A stretch of DNA of 64,000 nt from Methyloligella sp050110875 (GCA_050110875.1 CP188828.1:2356001-2420000); one strand, 5' to 3'. Shown: positions 26,501 through 34,142, counted from the stretch's first letter. Notes: generated from the letters alone by a model not told the origin. Program-made: numbers and translations.

Positions 26501-26751
26501 GTTCCCGCATTGTCTGGAATCGTGTCGCACACCACCGTCGGATCGGTGGCGCTAATGCTTCCGCATTCATTCGCCGCCAATGCCTGCCCGCCAAGTCCGA
26601 ACCGGCTGAAAGATTCGGTCGGTAGCGATAGAGGGGAAAGATAAAGCGCCCCTGCGATTGCAATGTACGATACCGTCGATCGGGGAACCGTCGCGACATC
26701 TCGCGCGGTCTCCCCAAAGGCCGGGCCTTCGCCGGCCGCCCCCGTCGTCAT
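23569..26751 (-). CDS. Autotransporter outer-membrane protein (type Va)
   Basis: A 1060-residue protein with an unusually long N-terminal extension before a hydrophobic signal segment (STVSYIAIAGALYLSPLSLP, about 25-44), a Gly/Asp/Thr-rich passenger of about 700 residues predicted to form beta-helix repeats (ITTGDGVDGVLLTVSGL, SSSLWFGNGAGLFADPADW), and a C-terminal beta-barrel (about 780-1060) opening near NNIAWGRIQGTRTH and ending FGGTGGFRMRW with the terminal aromatic. Four Cys residues sit in the passenger (GCNTTTTDNC, then DCIPGSKSLGC). No catalytic triad is seen in the passenger, so it is likely an adhesin or surface-structural protein. Confidence 0.88.
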   Translation of the reverse strand: MTTGAAGEGPAFGETARDVATVPRSTVSYIAIAGALYLSPLSLPTESFSRFGLGGQALAANECGSISATDPTVVCDTIPDNAGTDGSIGVVAGSDFGDANTYPNGVVYNYALGQGVSSAPTFRFEGVDIITTGDGVDGVLLTVSGLTPTAPPFGVGYDATAVNPTIATTVDFSGSITTSGNAAHGMEIISSVGPDGLVSANQFGGISIVNVMIQSGSSVTALGEASHGLSISSSSLWFGNGAGLFADPADWGCNTTTTDNCGGTGDGDIDVVIDGDVMGGWGEITPPAPGGPNHLAAGLFLDEDQTSRETSITIGRTGSLGALSDLAFDLSQVGYGDNVEGNFTPPLSEVGDDGFEYRPAVINNRGTITGSGYLGYNSIQDPTSLQFIADNGLASEVVGYTNATTAVNRGDTFNNDGRFNLRNFAKTLDGANTVRDLESVAFIDFDHLITSTSFTLPVFGPDAVFSRIQDGNDLFRNNGTLALAHVANPSNTDTTGQYTPRGLSGGYSSSYYSLARNGVEQGHIRDLETFINSGVVTMQDAETGGTGPVAGDVLVITGNDVIGSFADTNGALLGGGEGVFISNGGELHIDTVLNRGGPANSRSDVLVVDSTATGSGGATGISVANAGGSGGNTDANGNGLVDEGEGILVIEVLDAARSDANAFSLLGQGVDGDGNSIIVQGAWAYRLVGPGRYDVYDPATTSADWYLVSQLSPNTPVYESYPRALQTFTRLPTLWERVGNRYWRDERAAPSPSVSDCIPGSKSLGCGVEEAEISSGLAVAKNNIAWGRIQGTRTHLDPRHSSTASTWEGDQWLMQTGIDPIRIERHNGQLVAGLQTQIGKSYIDINSPFGNGEIDTTGYGLGGSATWYGDSGFYTDAQAMLSWFESDLKSQTLGQLADDNDADGYALSLEAGQRFATGYRDWVLTPQAQLTYADVSFDRFTDPYGATVFSADGESLLGRLGLASEREQAWLDSSGRLRRIAIYGLVNLYYEFSDDTGVTVSGTDLRQEQEPYWGGLTGGGTYSWNDDRYAIYGSLMVNAAFENPDDNYMFGGTGGFRMRW

Positions 26752-26997
26752 GGTCTGCCCCCTACCCCTAGGATGACCAGATCGATGTCAATATCCTTGA
26801 GTCGACTAGCCCCATGCGACCCAAGCCATATTCATCAGTAAACGGAAATTATTGAAAACACAAGCAGCAGCAGAAGTTTAGAAAAATACTCGCAATATTT
26901 GCCGTATCGATTCGTCTTCACGGGCTGTTTTTCCCGTTCGGATACATGATGTCCTGCCGCTATCGTAGCCGGCGCGTGATCTGAGGTGAGGGGAGCG

Positions 26998-27627
26998 ATG
27001 CCTTTTTGTCCGAGCTGCGGCGGCTATGTCGGAAGCGGCGACCGGTTCTGCGCTGCTTGCGGGACCGAGCTTTCTCCCGCCCGAACGGCGAAGGAAGCAC
27101 GGCCCGGCCCTGGCGCATCCGTGCCCCCGGCCGGCACGCGCACGCCCAACCCATCCGGAAGCGGCGAGCCCATGCTCACCCCGGACGAGGCGCAGTACCT
27201 CTACGCCAACCTCATGTATCGCGCCCTGGCCCAGATCGTGGATCTGCTCCTGATCGGCGCCTTCTGGTGGTATCTCGGCTTGGAGATCGCAGACCGATTC
27301 GGCGGCCGCACGCCGGGAGGCTTCGCCCTGCAGGGCATGCCGGCGCTCCTTCTCATGAGCGGCAGCCTGCTCGCCGCCTTCTTCTACTATGCGCTGCTGG
27401 AAGGCTTCTGGAGCGGCCAGACCATCGGTAAGAGGCTGCTCGGCATCAAGGTGGTTCGCCTGGATGGCGGGCCTTGCGATTTCGCCCAGGCGATGATGCG
27501 CACCCTGCTCAGGCTCGTCGACGGCCTGTTCTTCTATTTCGTCGGTGCCGTCTTCGTCATCACCTCGCCGCGCCATCAACGGCTCGGCGACCGGGTGGCC
27601 GGCACCACCGTCGTATTTGCCAGATGA
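26998..27627 (+). CDS. Zinc-ribbon plus RDD-family membrane protein
   Basis: A 209-residue protein with an N-terminal zinc ribbon (CPSCGGYVGSGDRFCAACG, four cysteines, about 4-22), a Pro/Gly-rich linker (to about 60), and an RDD domain with three TM helices (about 85-100, 120-145, 168-190) carrying RALAQIVDLLLIGAF and QTIGKRLLGIKVVRLDGG. The RDD-family roles are unclear; some RDD proteins affect Na+ or Ca2+ transport or anchor complexes. The ATG at 26998 is chosen because GAGG/GGGAG lies upstream; the frame extends to 26986. It converges with the YHS-type gene at 27718. Confidence 0.88.
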   Translation: MPFCPSCGGYVGSGDRFCAACGTELSPARTAKEARPGPGASVPPAGTRTPNPSGSGEPMLTPDEAQYLYANLMYRALAQIVDLLLIGAFWWYLGLEIADRFGGRTPGGFALQGMPALLLMSGSLLAAFFYYALLEGFWSGQTIGKRLLGIKVVRLDGGPCDFAQAMMRTLLRLVDGLFFYFVGAVFVITSPRHQRLGDRVAGTTVVFAR

Positions 27628-27656
27628 TCTGGGGCGACGCGGGACCCCACGATACG

Positions 27657-27692
27657 ATAGGGCGCCGAACGGTCTCCCGCCCGGCGCCCTAT
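27657..27692. terminator. Bidirectional terminator-like hairpin
   Basis: A perfect 11-base stem ATAGGGCGCCG/CGGCGCCCTAT (27657-27667 with 27682-27692) with a 14-base loop, sited between the convergent RDD (plus) and YHS-type (minus) genes. No T-run follows, so termination is inferred from position and stem strength. Confidence 0.55.
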
Positions 27693-27717
27693 GCAAACGC
27701 TCCCTCGCGCGCAAAAC

Positions 27718-28791
27718 CTAGTGCACGTCCTCATGCTCCAGGTCGTCGAATTTATACCTGAATTCCTGCATCCAGATACCGTCTTCTTTCACCGGCACCT
27801 TGTGCAGCTTCACGTCGGTGACCTTCAGATCGCCGCTCTTTTCGTCGAGCCAGAAATCCACGTCGTAATAGGCATCCCGCGTGCCCATCTTGCGGAAATC
27901 GGTGCAGGCGAAGAACTCTCCGTCTCCTTTCAGCCGGCGCACCGGCTGGTGGATCTCGATGAACTCCAGGGAGATCGATTGCCCGGTCTTTTCGTCCTCG
28001 ATCACCAATGCGCCGTGCTCGTCCTTATTGTCGGCGATGTAGTTGTGGATGGCGCTCATCACGTGCCAGCCGCGGATCACCTCCGTCTCGCCGGGGTGCT
28101 CCGAGACCGGTAGCCACCACCACGCGACCGGCAGCCGTGTGACCATGATCCAGCCGTCGCCCTCGCGCTTCGGGCCCTTCTGGACGCGGATATCCTTCAG
28201 GGCGAGCTTGTCGCCGTCCTCCCGGTACCAGAAATCCAGCGCGTATTGCTTCTTCTCGTTGTCCTTGTCGTGGAAGATCAGATTGGCGAACCAGCCATAG
28301 CCTTCCATGCCGCGCACGATGCGGGTCTTCTCGTAGACCAGCTCGAGATCCTGGTTCGTACGGGCGTCGTGATACTGGAACGCGCCATCCTCGCTGCGTT
28401 CCCCTAGGGTCTTCTCCACCGCCTGATTGACGTCGTCCTCGGTGAACTCCTTCGCCGAGACCATGGCTGTCTGATGCACGAGGCTCTGATTTTTCGCCGC
28501 CCGCTTCTGCTCGAAATAGGCTTCCGCCTTCGAGATGTTGCCTTCCGGATCTTGCAGGAAGGCGTCCTTGGAATTGTCCGTGCTGAAGCAGTAGAGCTTG
28601 TTGTCCGGCCCGATCCAGTTGATCGAGCAATCGGTCTTCACCTGCTGTTTCGAGGCGAGCCCCATGGCGCAATAATCGTCGAATGCGCCCCCTGTCGCAG
28701 GGGCAGGTGCCGCGAAGGCGAGCGCAATCCCGAGCGCCGCGCTCGCAGCCAGAGCCGAGCTTCGCGCCCGGCCGGATTGCGAAATATCCAT
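27718..28791 (-). CDS. Secreted protein with YHS-like domain
   Basis: A 357-residue protein with a signal peptide (ALAASAALGIALAFAAPAPA, about 13-32). A YHS-type metal-binding segment follows: FDDYCAMGLASKQQ (about 37-50), then DNKLYCFSTDNSKDAFLQDP (about 63-82), the usual layout of cysteine-bearing strands in YHS domains. The rest (about 100-357) is a repeated beta-rich region: FANLIFHDKDNEKKQYALDF, RLPVAWWWLPVSEHPGETEV, DAYYDVDFWLDEKSGDLKVT. The whole is likely periplasmic. I do not recognise the C-terminal two thirds. The YHS placement rests on motif shape and Cys spacing. Confidence 0.65.
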   Translation of the reverse strand: MDISQSGRARSSALAASAALGIALAFAAPAPATGGAFDDYCAMGLASKQQVKTDCSINWIGPDNKLYCFSTDNSKDAFLQDPEGNISKAEAYFEQKRAAKNQSLVHQTAMVSAKEFTEDDVNQAVEKTLGERSEDGAFQYHDARTNQDLELVYEKTRIVRGMEGYGWFANLIFHDKDNEKKQYALDFWYREDGDKLALKDIRVQKGPKREGDGWIMVTRLPVAWWWLPVSEHPGETEVIRGWHVMSAIHNYIADNKDEHGALVIEDEKTGQSISLEFIEIHQPVRRLKGDGEFFACTDFRKMGTRDAYYDVDFWLDEKSGDLKVTDVKLHKVPVKEDGIWMQEFRYKFDDLEHEDVH

Positions 28792-28994
28792 TGCATTGCT
28801 CCTCCCAGCGTCTCCGGGCGGCGCAAGCTGTCGCGATTGCGGCGCCCGTCGCTATGCCGTCCGGAAATGGACGGCCGTTCTCTGTCCGCAAGGATAAGCA
28901 GGCGCTCCCAGATGAGACCCGTCAAGGTTGAAAGGGCCGTGATCGCGCCGAAGTGATGAGCTGTGAAACACGGTTGCCAGTGCAATGGAAGCCT

Positions 28995-29022
28995 CTCGAG
29001 GCGGACGCCTATCCGCCTCGAG
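28995..29022 (-). terminator. Hairpin after the protease gene
   Basis: A perfect 11-base stem CTCGAGGCGGA/TCCGCCTCGAG (28995-29005 with 29012-29022) with a six-base loop lies 16 bases beyond the protease stop on the minus strand. There is no T-run, so it is a weak terminator candidate. Confidence 0.45.
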
Positions 29023-29037
29023 CATCGGCGAGCGTCT

Positions 29038-30300
29038 TCACTCCGAATGGAAGTCGACGCCCTTCGACACCAGCCATTCGCGGATGGGAGAGGCTGCGGG
29101 GAGGACGTAAATGCCGCCGGGACCGCACCCGCCGTTCGGATCGACCGCGCGGGACGTCACGCCGGCAAGATAGACGCGCGCATCCGGTCCCACCACGTAG
29201 ATCGGGCCGCCGCTATCGCCGTTGCAGGCATCGCGATTGAGCCCTGCGGCCACCAGCTCGTAGGTCGGTTGGCACTGATAGACTTGGTGGTCCGGAACGC
29301 CCGCCAGGGCAGTGCCGTCGCACTGAAACGACGCGATGACGATATTCACCTGATATTTAAAGCCCACTCTGCCCGTTTCGGTCCGCCCGAAACCGACGGC
29401 TCTGACGGAGGCCGCATCGCGGATGAAGGAAATATCCGCCAAGGGCCGCGGTGGGATCGGTGCGTCTCTTTCAAGCTTCAGGAGAGCGACATCGCCGGCC
29501 TTGATATTGGCATCGAGCGCATCGCATTGGCGGAACGTTTCCGATTCTCCGTCGACGACGGGAATCCGATGCAACGGCGAAAGAATGTCGTTGCCGATCA
29601 GCACCTCGTTTTTCACGCCGCCGCAAAAGCAATGGCCGGCGGTCAGCACCAATCTCGGGGACACCAAGGTCCCGGTGCAGATTCCACCATTGCCGAGGAT
29701 CGCGACGGTGTCGGCAAACGCATCGTTCTTTGGCGAAACGGCCAGCCCATTCCAGATCCGTTTGTTTCCCGCGGTGCCGGTCGATCGCGGCTCCGCATAG
29801 CTCTGCAGCCTCGCGACATTCGTTTGGAACCGGCTATCGAACTCGATCGTCCGCGGCGTATATCCCTTGTCGACGGCATATTTTGCGACCTCTGCGCCGC
29901 CGAAGCCTCCCAGGTCGTTGAGGTTGAGATAGGCAGAGCGGGAATCGGAGGAAACCGGCCCGAACCGGGTCACGAACGTGCCGCCTGGCGGTTCGGAAAT
30001 TGTGAAATCGGCGGCGGGCTCCTGAGTTTCGATGACCCTGGTATCGGGCGGCTGCGACAGCCCCGATTGTATCTCGGCGCCCGTTTTCGTGGCGACGTCG
30101 GTCAGGGTCGTGGAAAGCGGGATCCCTCCCTCCTTGGCGAGGAATTCCGCTTCCTTCAGACCGCCCGGAGGTGTCGGAACCAGCGTGGCGTCTGCTTCCT
30201 CCATCGAAGACTCTGCGCCGACCTCCTCTTGAGCAATAGCAAAAGCTGGCGGCCAGAAGCAGAGAGCCAGAACGGCAAGCAGGAACCGAAGCCGAAACAT
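29038..30300 (-). CDS. Trypsin-like (S1) serine protease with long N-terminal region
   Basis: A 420-residue exported protease. Signal peptide FRLRFLLAVLALCFWPPAFA (about 2-21), then an acidic/Pro-rich pro-region of about 170 residues, then the S1 domain with catalytic His in VLTAGHCF (about 220), Asp in GDVALLKLE (about 269) and Ser in NGDSGGPIY (about 361). The catalytic triad is complete. It contains further Cys pairs consistent with disulfides (ICTGTL, FRQCDAL, YQCQPT, DACNGD). The final residues (REWLVSKGVDFHSE) match S1 ends. A small Cys-rich secreted gene lies immediately upstream, with 30 bases between, so both are probably co-transcribed. Confidence 0.88.
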   Translation of the reverse strand: MFRLRFLLAVLALCFWPPAFAIAQEEVGAESSMEEADATLVPTPPGGLKEAEFLAKEGGIPLSTTLTDVATKTGAEIQSGLSQPPDTRVIETQEPAADFTISEPPGGTFVTRFGPVSSDSRSAYLNLNDLGGFGGAEVAKYAVDKGYTPRTIEFDSRFQTNVARLQSYAEPRSTGTAGNKRIWNGLAVSPKNDAFADTVAILGNGGICTGTLVSPRLVLTAGHCFCGGVKNEVLIGNDILSPLHRIPVVDGESETFRQCDALDANIKAGDVALLKLERDAPIPPRPLADISFIRDAASVRAVGFGRTETGRVGFKYQVNIVIASFQCDGTALAGVPDHQVYQCQPTYELVAAGLNRDACNGDSGGPIYVVGPDARVYLAGVTSRAVDPNGGCGPGGIYVLPAASPIREWLVSKGVDFHSE

Positions 30301-30330
30301 GAACCGATCCTCCCTAAGAGAGCCGTGGCG

Positions 30331-30780
30331 CTAGCACCGGCGCAGGCATTCGTCCCTGGCGACCGTCACGGCAGCCAGGCAGGCGGCGACGACAGGGCCC
30401 GATCCTGCGCACGCCACCGCGGCGGCCGCGGCTGCGGCGTTGCAGGCAAGGTCGCAAAGAAAGTCTCGAGAGACCTCGTCAGCTGACTTGTTCTCGAAGC
30501 GGGAGATATTCGCGCTCCGCGCCGTTCCGTCTTTCGTTGTGCCGGCGCGGCCGATCGAGATGGTCGCGCCCCCTAAGGGCGTGGAGAAAGTTCCGCTGAT
30601 CGGAGGAAAAAAGAAGCGCTTCACGGTGTTCTCGATCTCTTTGGCCTCGGCCTCGGAGACCGTGTCGGGAACCGTGATCACGATTGTTTCCTTCTCGGCA
30701 GAATCTTGTGCCGAAACTGCCGTGACCGGCAACGCAGCTGCGATAGCGAGTACACCGAAAATTCTGACGAACGAACGCAT
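30331..30780 (-). CDS. Secreted protein with Cys-rich C-terminus
   Basis: A 149-residue protein with signal peptide RSFVRIFGVLAIAAALPVTA (cleavage near VSAQ). The mature part opens VITVPDTVSEAEAKEIENTV and the C-terminal 40 residues hold six Cys with Ala-rich spacers (CDLACNAAAAAAAVACAG, ACLAAV, DECLRRC). The ATG at 30780 has GGGAGGGTTGAGG directly upstream, better than the frame's start at 30813. It precedes the trypsin-like protease by 30 bases, so a role as inhibitor, chaperone or substrate of that protease is possible, but this is only inference from position. Confidence 0.6.
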   Translation of the reverse strand: MRSFVRIFGVLAIAAALPVTAVSAQDSAEKETIVITVPDTVSEAEAKEIENTVKRFFFPPISGTFSTPLGGATISIGRAGTTKDGTARSANISRFENKSADEVSRDFLCDLACNAAAAAAAVACAGSGPVVAACLAAVTVARDECLRRC

Positions 30781-30915
30781 CCTCAACCCTCCCATGATGA
30801 AGCACCGATACACAACTTTAACGTGTTGTTAAGGGTGCGACAACTAGAAAGATGATACAGCCGAAAACGCACCCTCAGGTTGAGGTGGGGTGAGTTGCGA
30901 TGCGGGAAAGAAGGG

Positions 30916-32145
30916 CTACGCGACCAGCAGGCCGAGCAACACGGCGCCGGCCGCCATCAGGATCACGATAATCCAGGGCGGGGACTTCCAGACCGTGAGC
31001 AGCACGAAGGCGAGAAGCGCGAGTGCGAAGTCGTAAGGGCTGAGCACCGCGCTGGTCCAGACGGGGCTATAGAGGGCGGCGCCCAGGATCCCCACCACGG
31101 CGGCGTTGGTCCCGGCCATCGCCGATTGCATCTTCGGCCGTGTCCGCAACACGTCCCAGAAGGGCAGGGTGCCGAGCAGGAGCAGCATGCCTGGCAGGAA
31201 GATGGCGATCAAACAAAGCGCCGCGCCGAGAACGCCGTTCGGCGCCGGCCCCATGACAGCACCGAGATAGGCGGCGAAGGTGAAGAGCGGCCCGGGCACG
31301 GCCTGCGCCGCTCCATAACCGGCAAGGAACGCGTCTCCGCTCACCCAGCCCGGCTGAACGACGGCTTCTTGCAGCAGCGGCAGCACCACATGGCCGCCGC
31401 CAAAGACCAGCGCGCCCGACCGGTAGAACGCATCGAAATAAGAAAGCGCCTGGAGGTCGAACACCGCGTTGGCGAGCGGCAGCCCGATCAGCAGCAGGAA
31501 GAACAGGATGAGCGCGACCGCGCCGGCGCGACGGCCGATCGGGAAACGTGTGTGAAGCGAGTCCGGGGTCGCGATATCCCGGCAAAGCCAGAGCCCCAGC
31601 AGCGCGCCCAGCACGATCGCCGCGATCTGGCCGATGGATCCGGCGAAAAAGATCGCAATCAGCGCGCCGGCGACGGCGATGCTCGCGCGAATCCGGTCGG
31701 GACAAAGCTTCTGCGCCATGCCCCAGACGGCTTGGGCCACCACGGCGACCGCGACCAGCTTCAACCCATGCAGCACACTCTGCCCCGTAGGCCCTTCGAA
31801 AAGCGAGGCGCCAAAGGCGAAGAGCACCAGAACGATGGCCGACGGCAGGGTGAAGGCGGTCCAGGCGGCGATGGCGCCTAACAGCCCCGCCCGCTTCAGC
31901 CCCAGGGCGAAGCCGACCTCGCTGCTGGCGGGGCCGGGCAGGAACTGACAGAGCGCAACGAGATCCGCATAGGCCTGATCGTCCAGCCAGCGCCGGCGCG
32001 TCACCAGCTCGTCGCGGAAATAGCCGAGATGGGCAATGGGCCCGCCGAAGGAGGTAAGGCCGAGCTTCAGAAAGGCGCCGAACACCTCCCCGGCCGATCC
32101 GCGCTCTTCGCGGGTCGACGTCTCAGTCCTCTCCTCCAGACTCAT
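30916..32145 (-). CDS. chrA: Chromate transporter (CHR family, ChrA)
   Basis: A 409-residue inner-membrane protein of the long-chain (two-domain) CHR type, a proton-driven chromate efflux family. Both halves carry the CHR signature: FGAFLKLGLTSFGGPIAHLG and LCQFLPGPASSEVGFALG in the N-half, and ALVFGGGHVVLPLLQEAVV and GYGAAQAVPGPLFTFAAYLG in the C-half. About 10-12 hydrophobic segments. Chromate/sulfate specificity is inferred from family only. No other chromate-resistance gene is adjacent. It is oriented with the protease block but is a separate unit, with 135 bases between. Confidence 0.92.
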   Translation of the reverse strand: MSLEERTETSTREERGSAGEVFGAFLKLGLTSFGGPIAHLGYFRDELVTRRRWLDDQAYADLVALCQFLPGPASSEVGFALGLKRAGLLGAIAAWTAFTLPSAIVLVLFAFGASLFEGPTGQSVLHGLKLVAVAVVAQAVWGMAQKLCPDRIRASIAVAGALIAIFFAGSIGQIAAIVLGALLGLWLCRDIATPDSLHTRFPIGRRAGAVALILFFLLLIGLPLANAVFDLQALSYFDAFYRSGALVFGGGHVVLPLLQEAVVQPGWVSGDAFLAGYGAAQAVPGPLFTFAAYLGAVMGPAPNGVLGAALCLIAIFLPGMLLLLGTLPFWDVLRTRPKMQSAMAGTNAAVVGILGAALYSPVWTSAVLSPYDFALALLAFVLLTVWKSPPWIIVILMAAGAVLLGLLVA

Positions 32146-32254
32146 CGATCATCCATCGCTTGCCGCAAAGCGCTCAGTCTATCAACTGGCGTGACCGCTG
32201 CATGACATTCTCAATTGAGATGTGGACAGCGGAAACTCCTCATCGAGACAAAAG

Positions 32255-32285
32255 AAAAGGCGGTGGGCTTGGCCCGCCGCCTTTT
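32255..32285. terminator. Strong bidirectional terminator
   Basis: A perfect 14-base stem, AAAAGGCGGTGGGC/GCCCGCCGCCTTTT with one G-T pair and a three-base loop (TTG), with A/T flanks on both sides (AAAGAAAA and CTTTTCC). It lies 43 bases after the SYLF gene stop on the minus strand. Confidence 0.85.
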
Positions 32286-32327
32286 CCAGAGTCATATACT
32301 TTTCTGGAAACCCATCGTCTCAGGCGA

Positions 32328-33047
32328 TTAGCCGGAGAGCGCCTTCTTCAAGGGAGCGCCGACCGACTTGCTTACCTCGCCATTGAGAATCCGGGCGGCA
32401 TCGACGCTCTTGTCGTAGAACGCACCGTTGTCGTCTTCATCCCAATTGACGTCCGTGAGGCTCACCGTCGCGCCGGCATAAGCGCCTTCCGTATCCGACC
32501 AGAACACGATGTCGCCCTTGCCGATGGAGTCCTGCGCATTCGCCGAGTAATCGACGATGGAAAGACCCGCCTCGGCATTCAGGGAGAACACATTCCCGTT
32601 CTTGAACGCATTCACGGCTTCATCGCTCATCAGCAGGAAGGCCACCGATCCGGCCGAAACGCCGGCCTGAGGCCCGAAGCTGATAGCGCCGAAATCGAAG
32701 AAGGCGGGATTGGTCCATTCGCCGTTTTGCTTGGCGAGCACCAAGCCGCCGCCGCCGCGGCCACCGACGACCAAGGCACCGCGCCCGAAATCGGGCACGA
32801 TATAAACGCCCTTGGCCCGGTCCAGCAGCTTGGCGAGTTCGGGGTCGCCCTTCATTTGATCGACCACGCCGGTCGCCTCGTTAAGCAGCTCCTTGGCATC
32901 CGGGCGCTCTTCGTTTTGCGCCTGATCGCGCGATATCGCATCTGCCCTGTCATTGGCCGTGTCGGCCGCCAGAACTGGCGTTGCGCTAAAGCTCGCTGCA
33001 GCCATGATCGAGGCCGCTACGATCGGTAACGTTTCAATACGTTTCAT
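32328..33047 (-). CDS. SYLF-domain (Ysc84-like) secreted lipid-binding protein
   Basis: A 239-residue protein with signal peptide KRIETLPIVAASIMAAASFS (cleavage near VLAAD). The SYLF domain fills about 60-235 with the family hallmarks AKGVYIVPDFGRGALVVGGR, GAISFGPQAGVSAGSVAFLL and SDTEGAYAGATVSLTDVNWD. SYLF proteins bind phosphoinositides or membranes in eukaryotes; in bacteria the role is unknown. The ATG at 33047 has AAGGAGAG eight bases upstream. A strong terminator follows the stop, so the gene is monocistronic. Confidence 0.88.
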   Translation of the reverse strand: MKRIETLPIVAASIMAAASFSATPVLAADTANDRADAISRDQAQNEERPDAKELLNEATGVVDQMKGDPELAKLLDRAKGVYIVPDFGRGALVVGGRGGGGLVLAKQNGEWTNPAFFDFGAISFGPQAGVSAGSVAFLLMSDEAVNAFKNGNVFSLNAEAGLSIVDYSANAQDSIGKGDIVFWSDTEGAYAGATVSLTDVNWDEDDNGAFYDKSVDAARILNGEVSKSVGAPLKKALSG

Positions 33048-33206
33048 AGCGTCTCTCCTTTCTGCAACCGGCCTAATGACCCGGCGGGGACGCCGGCCGA
33101 GGCCGGGTTCGCTTCGTCCCGGGCCAACGTCTCGGGATGGATTGAGTTGCGTGTCTGGAGAGCGACTTTTCGTTCACCCGGAATACGCGCCGTCGCGACG
33201 GCGTTT

Positions 33207-33680
33207 CTAAGCGGCTTTTTCGGCGGACGATTGTTCGGAAAAAGAAGACAGCTCGCGCAGGCTGGTGCGGAACGTATCCACATCGGCGGAGATCGCGTCT
33301 TCGATTTCTCCATGCACCGAGCGCCAGATCGGGACGGCTTTCGACAGAACCGCCCGTCCCGTCTCGGTCAGAACCAGCCGCCGGGACCGCTTGTCCTTCT
33401 CGTCCACCAATGTCTCCACCCAGCCGCGCCGGGCGAGGGGCTTGAGATTGGCGGTGAGCGTCGTCCGGTCCATGGCGAGCAGCTCGGCGACAGAACCCAT
33501 GGTCGGAGGTTCCGGCCGGTTCAACGACATCAGCAGCGAGAACTGCCCGCTGGTCAGGTCGAGCCCGCGCAGCGCCTCGTCGAAGAGCCGCGCCACCCGC
33601 CGCGCCGCGCGTTGCAGATGCAGGCACAGACAGTTGTCTCGAACATGCAGTGTCGTGCTGAAGGGAATCGCTGTTGACAT
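33207..33680 (-). CDS. MarR-family transcriptional regulator
   Basis: A 157-residue winged-helix repressor-type protein. MarR features: N-terminal helix (CLHLQRAARRVARLFDEALR), the recognition-helix region GSVAELLAMDRTTLTANLKP (about 62-81), and the wing with DEKDKRSRRLVLTETGRAVL (about 93-112). The ATG at 33680 lies six bases after a good -10 box, so the transcript may be leaderless. It is divergent from the DUF1428-to-SRPBCC cassette, and the shared region contains a perfect palindrome (33692-33703). Likely an autorepressor and repressor of that cassette. Confidence 0.9.
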   Translation of the reverse strand: MSTAIPFSTTLHVRDNCLCLHLQRAARRVARLFDEALRGLDLTSGQFSLLMSLNRPEPPTMGSVAELLAMDRTTLTANLKPLARRGWVETLVDEKDKRSRRLVLTETGRAVLSKAVPIWRSVHGEIEDAISADVDTFRTSLRELSSFSEQSSAEKAA

Positions 33681-33715
33681 GCTCAGATTATGTTGATATC
33701 AACCTTTTCTGTCAA
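33674..33715. promoter_or_regulatory. Face-to-face promoters with shared MarR operator
   Basis: Minus strand: TTGACA (33710-33715), 17-base spacer, CATAAT (33687-33692), giving a start near the marR ATG. Plus strand: TTGACA (33674-33679), 17-base spacer, TATCAA (33697-33702), giving a start about 40 bases before the DUF1428 gene. A perfect 12-base palindrome GTTGATATCAAC (33692-33703) covers the minus-strand spacer and the plus-strand -10, so one bound dimer would block both. Confidence 0.75.
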
Positions 33716-33747
33716 GCGGCAATCCTTCAACGGGTGGAGAAATACAG

Positions 33748-34116
33748 ATGCAATATGTCGATGGTTTCGTTCTGGCGGTCCCGGCCGCGAAGCTCGATAC
33801 GTATTTTGAGATGGCGCGAAAGGCGTCGGCCGTTTGGCTCGATCACGGTGCGCTCGAATACAAGGAGGCGGTTGGCGAGGACCTCGAGGTGAAAGGCGAC
33901 ATGCCCTTCGTCAGCTTTTCCAAGATGGCGAATGCCAAGCCCGACGAAACCGTCGTCTTCGCCTGGATCGTCTACGAGTCCCGCGCTCATCGCGACGCGG
34001 TGAACGCCAAGGTGATGGAAGATCCGCGCATCAACGAGATGTGCGACCCGGAGAACATGCCTTTCGACTGCTCGCGCATGGCGTTCGGCGGATTCGAGGT
34101 GAAGGTCGCGGCGTAA
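33748..34116 (+). CDS. DUF1428-family protein
   Basis: A 122-residue cytoplasmic protein typical of DUF1428: opens MQYVDGFVLAVPAAKLDTYF, then VWLDHGALEYKEAVGEDLEV and ends with FDCSRMAFGGFEVKVAA. The fold is of the dimeric alpha-beta barrel type; the function is unknown, and family members often sit in stress-response or MarR-regulated cassettes. GGTGGAG lies nine bases before the ATG. First gene after the divergent promoter and probably the head of the cassette continuing to SRPBCC. Confidence 0.85.
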   Translation: MQYVDGFVLAVPAAKLDTYFEMARKASAVWLDHGALEYKEAVGEDLEVKGDMPFVSFSKMANAKPDETVVFAWIVYESRAHRDAVNAKVMEDPRINEMCDPENMPFDCSRMAFGGFEVKVAA

Positions 34117-34142
34117 CCGGAAAATTCCAGAAGGCGGAAAAA

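Noticed and set aside
26878..27714. 278-residue minus-strand frame opposite the RDD gene
   Set aside because: Shadow of the plus-strand zinc-ribbon/RDD gene, whose motifs and ribosome site are clear.
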